A stretch of DNA of 54,626 bases from NCBI RefSeq assembly GCF_001275675.1, contig NZ_LITM01000002.1, positions 178,477 through 233,102 on the forward strand, given 5' to 3'. Numbering within the stretch: the first letter of the stretch is position 1; the number at the start of each line of letters is the position of its first letter. This document shows, piece after piece, positions 40,061 to 48,739 of the stretch. The stretch comes from Lysinibacillus sp. FJAT-14745 (GTDB lineage: Bacteria > Bacillota > Bacilli > Bacillales_A > Planococcaceae). The notes under the pieces were generated by a model that had not been told where the DNA came from, made no database searches, and saw only the letters and a program-made list of their open reading frames with translations. Position numbers and translations under genes: made by a program.

Positions 40061-41512
40061 TCAAATCTCTCCTTTAAATGGTGGCAGCCAGCAAAGTACA
40101 GCTGTTCCATTGCTTTCTTTCGAGACAAGCTCTACTGTCCCACCATGCTTTTCTATTATTTGTTTTGCAATATTTAATCCTAAACCAGTGCCGCGTTCCC
40201 CAGCCTTTGTTCGTGCTGTATCTGCTTGGTACATGGGCTCGAATAACTTCTCAATATCCTCTTTTTTTACACCTTGCCCGCTATTTTGCACAATGATATA
40301 CATACCATCCTGCTTTATTAATGCATTTGATACAAAATCAAAGCACCCTATAGGACACTGTCCAGCATTCACGGCTGCTAAACGTATCGTTGTACCTACT
40401 GCTCCATAGCGCCAAGCATTACTCATTAAATTGTCGATCACCCGTTGAAGCTGCTTCGGATGTACTGCATACATTCCCTCTATGTCACAAGTAACTTCAA
40501 GCATAAATCCTTGATCCTTGCAAAGCTGATCATAATCAGACAGTGCCATTTCAAAAAACTCCGCCCCATCTACTTCTACAAGTTCTAAATGATAGCTTGT
40601 CGATTGCAGTAAAGTGTACATTAGTAAATCCTCTAACATATGCTTCATCGTTTCTGACTTTGTTAAAATAATTTGTCGGTACTCGTCTTGCTGTTCTTCT
40701 GATAACGCCTTGCTTTGTAAAGACTCAGCATATGCTTGAATAGCTGTAAGAGGTGTTTTCAAATCATGGGAAATACTCGCAATCATTAACTCCTTTTGCT
40801 GTTGTTCAGCTTTTAAATGAGTACGCGCAGTTTCAATTTCGTCCTGCATGGCAAGAAAGGTTTGAGCAAGTTCTCCAATTTCATCTTTTCTTGCCACTAA
40901 ATTTGATTCCACATGCTCCCCCTTTGCAAAAGCACGCATTAGCCGCATCAGTTCATGTAACGGTCGATTTAATTTACGATTAAGCAGCATCATAACTGCA
41001 AAATAAATAAGAAGAAATAATAATATAGAGCTTACTATTACAAGCCAAGAACGACTTTCTACGCCTTTTACCCAATCCGTCCTCACTAATTGAATCTCAT
41101 AAATCCCAAGCAATTCTCCATCTTGATAAACAGGTTCTTTATAAGTAAAGGCATTGTAATTTTGCTTTAGCTCATATAAACCTTTAAAAATACTTTCTTT
41201 CGAATCAAACACCAACACCGATTTCAATGGATTTGAAGAATACAAAAACAAGCCTGATTTCGAGTAAAGTGTAATTGCAAGATGATCATTCGTTAATGCT
41301 TCTATATCTTTTTTATCCGCATTTTTTGTATAATACATAGGATTTTCGAGAACAGATTTTACCTGATTGAGCTCTGTTAATTTTTCGAAATACTCAGCAA
41401 CGTTTTTATCTTGATAATAGGCATTAATCCACACATAAAGGCTATATGCACCTGTTATCGGTAAAACCATCACAATGAAAAAAGTAATGAGTAACCATGT
41501 TTTAATCTTCAT
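40061..41512 (-). CDS. membrane sensor histidine kinase (HAMP, HisKA)
   Basis: 483 residues. Two membrane helices (~5-27 and ~155-178) frame an extracellular sensor (~30-150). HAMP follows (~180-232), then the H-box SISHDLKTPLTAIQAYAESL (phospho-His ~250), the N-box NLMSNAWRYG, QNSGQGVK (D/G box) and GERGTGLGLNIAKQI. Its ATG overlaps the stop of the response regulator by 4 bp. The signal is unknown. Confidence 0.94.
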   Translation of the reverse strand: MKIKTWLLITFFIVMVLPITGAYSLYVWINAYYQDKNVAEYFEKLTELNQVKSVLENPMYYTKNADKKDIEALTNDHLAITLYSKSGLFLYSSNPLKSVLVFDSKESIFKGLYELKQNYNAFTYKEPVYQDGELLGIYEIQLVRTDWVKGVESRSWLVIVSSILLFLLIYFAVMMLLNRKLNRPLHELMRLMRAFAKGEHVESNLVARKDEIGELAQTFLAMQDEIETARTHLKAEQQQKELMIASISHDLKTPLTAIQAYAESLQSKALSEEQQDEYRQIILTKSETMKHMLEDLLMYTLLQSTSYHLELVEVDGAEFFEMALSDYDQLCKDQGFMLEVTCDIEGMYAVHPKQLQRVIDNLMSNAWRYGAVGTTIRLAAVNAGQCPIGCFDFVSNALIKQDGMYIIVQNSGQGVKKEDIEKLFEPMYQADTARTKAGERGTGLGLNIAKQIIEKHGGTVELVSKESNGTAVLCWLPPFKGEI

Positions 41513-42207
41513 AATAGTTCACCGATAAAGCGGTAACCCTTGCCCCATACTGTTTGTATATAATATGGTGATTTGACTGGATCTTTTAGCTTTTCTCGTA
41601 GCGCCTTTATATGTACTGTGACTGTATGTGTGTCATCTACGCTCGCCTGTTGCCAAATATGCTGATAGAGCTCTTCTTTTGAAAAAGTTTGGCTTGGATT
41701 TTTCGCAAGTAGTTTTAACAGAGCGAATTCCTTTTGTGTTAAGGCAAGTTCTTTATCTTCAAGCCGCACTGTTTCCTTTTGCCAATCAATTTTTAAGCCG
41801 TGTACAAAGGATGTTACATCTTCCGTTATTTCTTTTTTCGTATAACGTTTCCAGCGGCGTAAGTGTGAGGCTACACGTGCCTTTAACTCCTCTAAGCTAA
41901 ACGGTTTCGCAATATAATCATCAGCGCCCTGCAAGCCCTCAACCTTATCTGCCTCTTCCTTACGCGCACTCATCATTAAAATAGGAACATCACTTTCCCA
42001 ACGAATATTTTGACAAACCGTAAGACCATCCATCTCAGGTAACATCCAATCGACTAACACTAAATCGAACGTATCGGCTTGAAAATCAGCTAGCCCTTCA
42101 AGTCCTGTTGTTGCCCAAGTAATTTGGTATCCCTCTTGCTCAAGCGTATCCTTCACAATACGTCCAATCGCCGTATCATCCTCAATCAGTAATAGCTTTT
42201 CTTTCAT
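41509..42207 (-). CDS. OmpR-family response regulator
   Basis: 232 residues from the ATG after CAGGAGGAAA. The receiver domain has the acidic pair in LLIEDD, the phospho-Asp in LVLVDWMLPEMDG and the Lys in DYIAKPFSLEEL. A C-terminal winged helix ends in VDDTHTVTVHIKALREKLKD and GKGYRFIG. The 64 extra codons of the longest frame are translated repeat-array DNA and are not part of the gene. It is the first gene of the operon; the 21-bp array 4 lies ~90 bp upstream. Confidence 0.94.
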   Translation of the reverse strand: MKEKLLLIEDDTAIGRIVKDTLEQEGYQITWATTGLEGLADFQADTFDLVLVDWMLPEMDGLTVCQNIRWESDVPILMMSARKEEADKVEGLQGADDYIAKPFSLEELKARVASHLRRWKRYTKKEITEDVTSFVHGLKIDWQKETVRLEDKELALTQKEFALLKLLAKNPSQTFSKEELYQHIWQQASVDDTHTVTVHIKALREKLKDPVKSPYYIQTVWGKGYRFIGELL

Positions 42208-42296
42208 CTGTTTTCCTCCTGAACTAACCTTACTATGTAAAAAGACATTTTTTCTGAACTTTACACTTTCTTTATAATTACCATAGATCTGTTTTT

Positions 42297-42470
42297 CCGT
42301 CACTTCTCGTTTTTTATCCGTCGTTTGGCTCGGCCTTTCCGTCGCTTCGCCTTTTCTTTCCGTCGTTCTGCCCAGCCTTTCCGTCGCCTTCTTTTCCATC
42401 CGTCGTTCTGCTCGAGCTATCCGTCGCTTTATCTTTTCTTTCCGTCGTTCTGCCCGGCCTTTCCGTCAAT
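42297..42470. repeat. 21-bp phased repeat array 4 (core CCGTCG)
   Basis: CCGTC cores start at 42297, 42318, 42339, 42360, 42381, 42400, 42421, 42442 and 42463: all steps are 21 bp except one of 19. Spacers alternate TTCTGCCCGGCC-like and CTTTTCTTT-like, a 42-bp higher-order period. It lies between the response-regulator promoter region and the pit terminator. Confidence 0.93.
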
Positions 42471-42494
42471 CCTATCCGATTAATCAAATCAAAC

Positions 42495-42525
42495 AAAAAA
42501 GGAATGCACGCAAGTTGTGCATTCC
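42495..42525 (-). terminator. pit operon terminator
   Basis: GGAATGCAC and GTGCATTCC arms, followed by TTTTTTG on the minus strand, 10 bp after the pit stop. Confidence 0.88.
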
Positions 42526-42535
42526 CTCCATTATG

Positions 42536-43552
42536 TTAGAAAAATAAACTTAATAAAAAATAAATAGCTGCAGCCATGACTGCGGAAATTGGCATGGTGA
42601 TTACCCATGTTGTTACGATTTTTCGTGCCATGCCCCATTTAACACCTTTTACACGGTGTGCTGTTCCTACTCCCATGATAGATGAAGAAATAACATGCGT
42701 TGTAGATACTGGTAAGTGAATTAATGTCGCACCGAAGATGATGGATGCAGAAGCAAGGTCTGCTGCTACCCCGTTTACTGGACGGATTTTCATAATCTTG
42801 CCGCCTACTGTTTTGATGATTTTATAACCACCTACAGAAGTACCAATACCCATCGCACATGCTGCTGCAAAACGTACCCAAAGAGGAATATCGTCTGTAT
42901 GATGCAAGCCTCCTGCAATTAAAGCGAGCGTAATAATCCCCATCGCCTTTTGCGCATCGTTTGTACCGTGTGTAAATGATTGTAAGGCGGCTGTACCAAT
43001 TTGCATTGTTCGGAAGCCTTTATTCGTTCGATATAAATTTGTATCTTTAAATAAAACTTTCATTAAAGTCATCATTAAGAAACCGGCTGCAAACGCAAGT
43101 AATGGCGAGAAAATAAGTGCTTGAATGATTTTTATAAAGCCGCTATAGTTCAACGCATGAAAGCCAGCAGCCGCGATGGCAGCACCCGCCACTGAACCGA
43201 TCAATGTATGCGATGAACTAGACGGAATTCCAAAGTACCAAGTTACTAAATTCCAAGTAATCGCTGATAATAATGCCGCTAAAAAAACGACAGAACCTGT
43301 AATATCTCCATCAAAAGCGTTTAAGCTGAACGGGTCAACAATATCCTTTGTTAATGCTTTTGCTACCCCAGTAAATGTAATAGCTCCGATGAAGTTCATA
43401 AGGGCAGCCATATATACTGCTGTACGTGGCTTCAATGCTCTCGTTGATACAGAAGTTGCTATTGCGTTAGCTGTATCATGGAAGCCGTTAATAAAATCAA
43501 ACACAAGTGCGAACATAACGACTAATATTGTTATCAGTAATATCGTATTCAT
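42536..43552 (-). CDS. pit: PiT-family inorganic phosphate transporter
   Basis: 338 residues with about ten membrane helices. Both PiT signature repeats are present: FDFINGFHDTANAIATSV near the N-terminus and QSFTHGTNDAQKAMGIIT in the second half. It carries phosphate with cations across the membrane. The ATG follows GGAGTG, 15 bp behind the DUF47 gene. This DUF47-Pit order is conserved in Bacillus (ykaA-pit) and elsewhere. Confidence 0.95.
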   Translation of the reverse strand: MNTILLITILVVMFALVFDFINGFHDTANAIATSVSTRALKPRTAVYMAALMNFIGAITFTGVAKALTKDIVDPFSLNAFDGDITGSVVFLAALLSAITWNLVTWYFGIPSSSSHTLIGSVAGAAIAAAGFHALNYSGFIKIIQALIFSPLLAFAAGFLMMTLMKVLFKDTNLYRTNKGFRTMQIGTAALQSFTHGTNDAQKAMGIITLALIAGGLHHTDDIPLWVRFAAACAMGIGTSVGGYKIIKTVGGKIMKIRPVNGVAADLASASIIFGATLIHLPVSTTHVISSSIMGVGTAHRVKGVKWGMARKIVTTWVITMPISAVMAAAIYFLLSLFF

Positions 43553-43567
43553 TTCTTACACTCCATC

Positions 43568-44188
43568 TTACGCGTTACGCATAATTATTGTTTCAATTGT
43601 GTTTGCTACAGTTTGGCAGCAGTCTGCAATATCTTCAAATTGTTCATAGATACTCTTGAAGACGATGATGCGCATTGGATCTTTTTCTTGAATAAATAAT
43701 TGCTTCATAGACGAGCGGAAAATTTCATCACATTCACGCTCATAGTCCTTGATCTGAATAGCATGTTTACGCATTTCAACAAGCTTTTTACTATTTAATA
43801 GCTCCATTGCTTGTACCATTTCGTCAGTACTTTTCGCAATATATGTTAAAAATTGGCGCATCGGGTCTGTAACTTCTGTTAAATTATACATGTCAAAATG
43901 AGCAATACAGCCTTCCATACCATCAATGACATCATCTAATTTATTGGCAAGTGATAAAATATCCTCACGCTCGATCGGTGTCATAAAAGATTTATTTAGC
44001 ATGACGATAAGCTCGTGAATCAATTTATCTCCACTTGTTTCATATTGCTTCATTGTGTCTGCAATGTCTTTTAGTGCATCTATATTTTCAATACGTGCGT
44101 TATGAGCGTAGTAAATACCTTCTTTGACATTTTTAGAAATGTTTAATAATGCTTTGAAAAATGGATCTTGCTTGTTTGAGTTGAACAT
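43568..44188 (-). CDS. DUF47 (PhoU-like) protein, partner of Pit
   Basis: 206 residues, all helical, the PhoU-like four-helix DUF47 fold. Conserved acidic patches for metal are seen in IEREDILSLANKLDDVIDGM and RECDEIFR. It probably regulates the phosphate transporter downstream. Two ATGs are adjacent; the second has the better distance (6 bases) from AGGAGG. The 400-bp gap upstream (44192-44588) holds a 20-bp perfect hairpin (44358-44377) and a TATGAT -10, but no gene. Confidence 0.92.
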   Translation of the reverse strand: MFNSNKQDPFFKALLNISKNVKEGIYYAHNARIENIDALKDIADTMKQYETSGDKLIHELIVMLNKSFMTPIEREDILSLANKLDDVIDGMEGCIAHFDMYNLTEVTDPMRQFLTYIAKSTDEMVQAMELLNSKKLVEMRKHAIQIKDYERECDEIFRSSMKQLFIQEKDPMRIIVFKSIYEQFEDIADCCQTVANTIETIIMRNA

Positions 44189-44357
44189 CATGTTCCTCCT
44201 GTTGAATGAATATTGTCGATTTCTGCAATCATCATAACAAAACTTTCACATATTTCTACAGATTTTTAAACATAAAATAGTTGAATTTACAAAAATGTAA
44301 TATAAAATTCGCCACAATTATTTTTAGGTGCTTTTCCAAGTTGAAAACGTTGGAAAC

Positions 44358-44377
44358 TCGATAATAAAAATTATCGA
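44358..44377. promoter_or_regulatory. 20-bp perfect inverted repeat in the pit upstream region
   Basis: TCGATAAT-AAAA-ATTATCGA. It could be an operator or a weak bidirectional terminator; no better assignment is possible. Confidence 0.4.
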
Positions 44378-44588
44378 TTTTTCTTAAAAATCACTGTTTT
44401 TTCTTTCATTTTTACAAAAATACTTGAAAGATCTTTTTTCCCTTCTATTTTTTCATCGTTAATAATGTTAAGGAATTGTAAACGATATTTACATTCCTCC
44501 ATTGTCATTTATTACAATTCGCAGTACTGTTATAAGAAAACTGTAACTTACACAATAAGCGTTAAAGAAGGTTGTGAGTATCATACAT

Positions 44589-45672
44589 ATGGACATCGAT
44601 TTACTATCACTTGTCATACTTTTAGTACTTGGTTTTATTGCGTCGTTTATCAATTATGCCTCGGCATAATTGCGTCTGGAATCGGCTTTGTGCTTAGGCC
44701 TGCATGACGCAGGTCAGTTAGCCGTTATCGCATGGATGCGATGATTTTAGGCTAACATCCTCTAAGAACTCCTTTCCGATTCCGTGACATCCGCCGGAGG
44801 CTTTAGGCCAACACGATGTGGGTCACTCAGTCGTTGCCACAGGACGTGGCGCTCTTAGACTGAGTTCCTCTATTTCAGCAGCTGTTTGGACACCCACTGG
44901 AAAGTGACTTAAAACCTGTAAATGACACTTTGCTTTCGCTACAAAAGACATTTGCTGAAAGAAGTTAAATGCTATTGTCGGTGGCGGAGGATTAATTTCA
45001 TTACCAGCGCTTCTGGCCGTTGGTTTGCCCCCAAGTACTGCAATTGCCACAAACAAACTCGCCAATACAATTAGCAATGGGACTAGCATGTTAACTTTTT
45101 TACGAGCTGGCAAGGTTGATGTTAAAAAGAATAAGAAAATAATGCCTTTTATATTTATTGGTTCATTCATTGGCGCCTACACCGTGCATCTCGTTTCACC
45201 AGCTATTTTAAAACCTCTAATGCTTGTTATGCTCGTCCTTGTTACCGCTTATACAATTTTCAAAAAAGATTGGGGACAACAGCCTGAAGAGCGGACATTA
45301 AGTACTGTGAAGAAAATAGCCTTTGTTGGCGCTTTTGCTGCTGTTGGCTTTTACGATGGTTTCTTCGGACCTGGCACTGGTTCTTTTTTTATTTTCCTTT
45401 TATTAATGATAGGAAATGATTTCTTGCAGGCTGCCGGTAATGCAAAAGCTTTTAATTTCACGTCGAACTTAGCCGCGCTTGCTATGTTTTTACTTTTAGG
45501 AAAAGTTAATTTTTTATACGGTCTACCTATGGGCTTCGTCATGATTTTCGGTGCGATAATGGGTTCAAAATTTGCGCTGAAACGTGGGACAAAAATGATG
45601 CGTATTATTTTTATCATCATGACTTGTACATTAATTGTCAAAAATGCATGGGATTATTTCAGTATTCATTAA
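44589..45672 (+). pseudogene. TSUP-family exporter gene split by a 316-bp insertion
   Basis: The first 22 codons (MDIDLLSLVILLVLGFIASF IN) lie at 44589-44654. The rest, from AIVGGGGLISLPALL, continues at 44971 to the stop at 45672. Joined, the parts make a normal ~255-residue TSUP protein with the GGGGLISLP motif and GFYDGFFGPGTGSFF. The insertion (44655-44970) adds a TAA within seven codons and shifts the frame. The downstream part could be translated from internal starts but would lack the first helix. The loss looks recent because both halves are otherwise intact. Confidence 0.92.
44655..44970. mobile_element. 316-bp structured insertion element
   Basis: The inserted DNA is made of nested hairpins: ATTATGCC/GGCATAAT; CCTGC/GCAGG; GTTAGCC-ATCGCAT with ATGCGAT-GGCTAAC; GTGAC/GTCAC; ACTCAGTC-GCCAC with GTGGC-GACTGAGT; a long-range GGAATCGG/CCGATTCC; and TTTCAGCA/TGCTGAAA near the right end. 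It has no open frame and no transposase. The host gene junctions are CAAT before and TAAAT after; AAT may be a short target duplication. The left ~58 bp recur at 5443-5500. Confidence 0.85.
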
Positions 45673-45716
45673 AGCTCACTGTTTAGAAATCGATAAGAAA
45701 AATACTACTGATTTTA

Positions 45717-45737
45717 TTGACAATAATTATCAGTCAA
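45717..45737. promoter_or_regulatory. possible operator upstream of nhaC
   Basis: TTGAC-N11-GTCAA with AATAATTAT in the middle. It abuts the nhaC -35 region and resembles a poor Fur-type palindrome. Confidence 0.35.
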
Positions 45738-45765
45738 TTGACAAAATTTATTAGCGTGCTATAAT
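45738..45765 (+). promoter_or_regulatory. nhaC promoter
   Basis: TTGACA, 16-bp spacer and TATAAT, a near-consensus sigma-A promoter 53 bp before the start codon. Confidence 0.85.
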
Positions 45766-45818
45766 ACTTTTGGGCTTCACCGCATTGAAGCGAAGAAGTA
45801 ACTATTAGGAGGATTAGC

Positions 45819-47201
45819 ATGTTTCGAATTGCAGCAAAGAGTAACCCTCGATTTATCGAGGCAAGCTTTATAATAATATTAATAATTGCCACGATGGCAT
45901 TCAGTATTGGGTATTTAAAAGCGACACCCCATATACCTATTTTTCTTGTCATTACACTATTAATTGCCTATGGATTACTTAAAAAAATTCCTTTTCGTGA
46001 GCTTGAAGCTGGGATGGTTGCAGGTGCAAGTGCTGGACTTGGAGCAGTTTTTATTTTCTTCTTTATCGGTATTCTAATTTCGAGCTGGATCATGGGTGGC
46101 ACAATTCCAACACTTATCTACTACGGTTTTTTAACAGTTACACCAAGCTTTTTCTTTGCGATCGTATTTTTGATTTGTAGTATCGTTGGTGTTTCAGTTG
46201 GTAGTTCTTTAACTACTGTTGCGACAGTGGGCGTGGCCTTTATGGGCATTGCAGGTGCAATGGACATCTCTTTAGCTATAACGGCTGGTGCCATTGTATC
46301 CGGAGCTTTCTTTGGAGATAAAATGTCTCCGCTATCGGATACAACAAATCTTGCATCTGGTACGGTTGGCGTCGATCTTTTCGAGCATATTAAAAATATG
46401 GGCTGGACAACGATTCCAGCTTTCGTGATTTCATTCGTCCTTTATGCAATATTATCGCCAACAGAAGCAAATACTTCTTTTGAAACAGTTGAGCAATATA
46501 AAGAGGGATTACTGTCAACTGGACTTATTCATTGGTATACATTATTGCCAATTGTTGTTCTTGTTATTATGACTTTTTATAAAGCGCCTGCACTTATTAC
46601 ACTCGCAGTCGTCTCAGTTATCGGTGTTGGACTTGCCTACATACAAGAACCGATAGCACTATCAAATGTCTTTAAAATGCTTTTTGACGGCTATGTATCC
46701 ACTACGGGGAATAAAGACGTAGATGCATTACTGAGCCGCGGTGGTATGAACAGTATGCTATCTACAATTGCCTTAGTCTTATTAGCTTTAACAATGGGCG
46801 GTCTATTATTTACGCTCGGCATTATTCAAAGTATTTTAGCGAAGGTAGAGAGCCTCTTTAAAAGTGCTGGCTCTGTTATTACTGGAGCTGCCATTACTGG
46901 GATTGGTGTTAACACATTAATTGGTGAACAATATTTATCCATCCTACTTACGGGTGAAGCATTTAAAGCACAATTTGAGAAGGTAGGACTTGCCCCTAAA
47001 AATTTATCCCGTGTCATGGAGGACTCAGGTACTGTAGTCAATCCTCTTGTCCCGTGGAGTGTTTGTGGTATTTTTATCGCTAGTGTACTAGATATCCCTA
47101 CAACAACTTACCTACCCTTCACCTTCTTCTGTCTACTCGGACCAATTTTGACGATTATCTTTGGGTGGAGCGGTAAAACATTAACGAAGCTTGAAAAATA
47201 A
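45819..47201 (+). CDS. nhaC: Na+/H+ antiporter NhaC family
   Basis: 460 residues with about eleven membrane helices. Family landmarks are GASAGLGAVFIFFFIGILIS, VGVSVGSSLTTVATVGVAFM, FFGDKMSPLSDTTNLASGT and SGTVVNPLVPWS. It expels Na+ in exchange for protons; some relatives exchange organic acids such as malate and lactate. AGGAGGA precedes the ATG. It is monocistronic with its own promoter and terminator. Confidence 0.92.
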   Translation: MFRIAAKSNPRFIEASFIIILIIATMAFSIGYLKATPHIPIFLVITLLIAYGLLKKIPFRELEAGMVAGASAGLGAVFIFFFIGILISSWIMGGTIPTLIYYGFLTVTPSFFFAIVFLICSIVGVSVGSSLTTVATVGVAFMGIAGAMDISLAITAGAIVSGAFFGDKMSPLSDTTNLASGTVGVDLFEHIKNMGWTTIPAFVISFVLYAILSPTEANTSFETVEQYKEGLLSTGLIHWYTLLPIVVLVIMTFYKAPALITLAVVSVIGVGLAYIQEPIALSNVFKMLFDGYVSTTGNKDVDALLSRGGMNSMLSTIALVLLALTMGGLLFTLGIIQSILAKVESLFKSAGSVITGAAITGIGVNTLIGEQYLSILLTGEAFKAQFEKVGLAPKNLSRVMEDSGTVVNPLVPWSVCGIFIASVLDIPTTTYLPFTFFCLLGPILTIIFGWSGKTLTKLEK

Positions 47202-47214
47202 CATAATAAGATCG

Positions 47215-47246
47215 GTAGCTGATGAATCCGTCAGCTACTTTTTTTC
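47215..47246 (+). terminator. nhaC terminator
   Basis: GTAGCTGA and TCAGCTAC arms with T8 following. The next ~400 bp (47250-47647) hold only a CTGTCA-type hairpin near 47443-47472 and no gene. Confidence 0.9.
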
Positions 47247-47647
47247 TATCTCCCACCATATTAATGCCTTTAAATTCATGATGAAGTAAATTTCCTTCTT
47301 TCAATTACAAGAGTCCGATCTTAGCGGTACTCCAATATGCATTTTTATTAATTGTTCAAGTTGTTCAATATCTATAAATACTACATTATAGAGTTCTATG
47401 GAGTTAATCCATTCTAATAGAAAACCATGGAATAGAATGAGGGCTGTCACAAAAGTCACTTTTATGACAGTCTTTTCATTTTTTATTGATAAAGGTGCAA
47501 AAGATAAATTGGATAAGACTTTATTACCTTCTCTTCTTTGATGGTAATCAATAAATAGCTATCCAAAAGAAGGATTGGGATGAGTTTTTCTAACATAGGG
47601 TAGGTCGGGATTAGGAGGATTTGGTCCTTCAAAAAGCAAGATTTGAT

Positions 47648-47824
47648 TTAAAAGAACAAGGTCATCTTGCTGGTTTTTGATATGAGGCCAAGTAATTTTT
47701 CAGCTAAAGACTGACGACTCTTGAGATAAGGGAGTTGTTTATTTCTTGTGGTCATAAAGGCAGTAATAAGCGCTTTAATCTCATTATCGGTAATGCGAGC
47801 AGTGGGCAGGACAGAGTTGTTCAT
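47648..47824 (-). CDS. short hypothetical frame next to the maeA remnant
   Basis: 58 codons starting MNNSVLPTARITDNEIKALI, strongly helical, ending TSKMTLFF. There is no ribosome binding site (GCTATTTTGTC before the ATG). It lies directly after the eroded malic enzyme fragment and may be part of the same decayed segment. No family is recognised. Confidence 0.25.
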   Translation of the reverse strand: MNNSVLPTARITDNEIKALITAFMTTRNKQLPYLKSRQSLAEKLLGLISKTSKMTLFF

Positions 47825-47839
47825 GACAAAATAGCCCCA

Positions 47840-48016
47840 TCATAAGCCCTGTTCACCTGATCCTCAAGGGTGAGTACCCGAGGTGGCAAACAAGCCGTCG
47901 AGTCCAAGCTCCTCCCTTTCTTCTTTAGTAAAAGCGGTTCCTTTATTCAAAAAAGGATTTGAAAGAACCTCTTTTCCTTTTAATGTTGTAAGAATTACAT
48001 TTTCAAGAACATTCAT
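47840..48016 (-). pseudogene. N-terminal remnant of a second malic enzyme gene
   Basis: The start [20 protein letters not shown] and the next ~40 codons match the intact malic enzyme at 50826-52535 closely. One extra T in the GGL-LPPRV region shifts the frame, and homology ends after VNRAYD. A normal ribosome binding site (AGAAGGG) precedes the ATG, 15 bp after the response regulator stop. So an operon sensor-regulator-malic enzyme once existed here. Confidence 0.9.
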
Positions 48017-48031
48017 GGGTTTCCCTTCTTT

Positions 48032-48739
48032 TTACAGAAAGTTTTTTATTAAGTACTCTTTAATTTGGTTATATTCATGCTGGTAAACAGGCCTTCCTAT
48101 GGTCCCATATATAACCTTGACATCAAGGATTCCTAAATCCTTTAAGAAGTTTAGATACTTTCTCGCAGAGACCGTTGAAATGCCCACAACATTTGCCACT
48201 TCTTCGGTGGAAAACGGCCCTTCTTTCAATTTCTGAACCGCTTCCCAGACTTGCTTTAAGGTATCTTTAGTCAACCCTTTTGGGAGCTCTTCAACTATTG
48301 TAGCTTCATCCCTGTGCAAAAGATAATTATCGAGCTCCTGCTGGCTGACTGCTTCCAGTTTACCAGTAAACCTTGTCTTTTGCTGATAGCTGACAAGAGC
48401 AGCGTTGAATCTTTCAAATTTAAAAGGCTTTATTAAATAATCGACAACGCCGTATCTTAATGCCCTCTTGATTCGTTCCAGATCCGATGCTGCCGAAATA
48501 ATGATTACATCGATTTCAAGTTCATTTTTCCGGAGGTACGCCAATAGCTCTAAGCCCTGCTTGCCCGGCATAAAAATATCCAGAAGTATAAGCTGTATAT
48601 CCTCCTTTCCGAGCAAACGGAGAGCCCCATCGACTGAATTGGCTATTGCAGCCAAACGGAACCCAGCAATCTTAGAAAGATATCGTTTATTGATTTCCGC
48701 CACCATAGGGTCGTCTTCGACAATCATTACATTGATCAT
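48032..48739 (-). CDS. DcuR/CitB-type response regulator
   Basis: 235 residues. The receiver domain has VMIVEDDPMVAEI, phospho-Asp in LILLDIFMPGKQG and Lys in DYLIKPFKFERF. A linker and a C-terminal helix-turn-helix (FSTEEVANVVGISTVSARKY) are of the kind seen in CitT, DctR and MalR. It overlaps the kinase gene by 4 bp (ATGA). With a malic enzyme on each side originally, the regulon is probably malate or C4-dicarboxylate use. Confidence 0.93.
   Translation of the reverse strand: MINVMIVEDDPMVAEINKRYLSKIAGFRLAAIANSVDGALRLLGKEDIQLILLDIFMPGKQGLELLAYLRKNELEIDVIIISAASDLERIKRALRYGVVDYLIKPFKFERFNAALVSYQQKTRFTGKLEAVSQQELDNYLLHRDEATIVEELPKGLTKDTLKQVWEAVQKLKEGPFSTEEVANVVGISTVSARKYLNFLKDLGILDVKVIYGTIGRPVYQHEYNQIKEYLIKNFL

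Noticed and set aside
42208..42399. N-terminal extension of the response regulator
   Set aside because: The extra 64 codons are partly translated repeat array (TERKG-type repeats) and a perfect ribosome binding site precedes the internal ATG.
44655..44970. Self-splicing intron in the TSUP gene
   Set aside because: The ends do not fit group I (no terminal G at any allowed shift) or group II (no GUGYG start, no domain V), and the folding is a row of hairpins. RNA removal could still be tested by RT-PCR.
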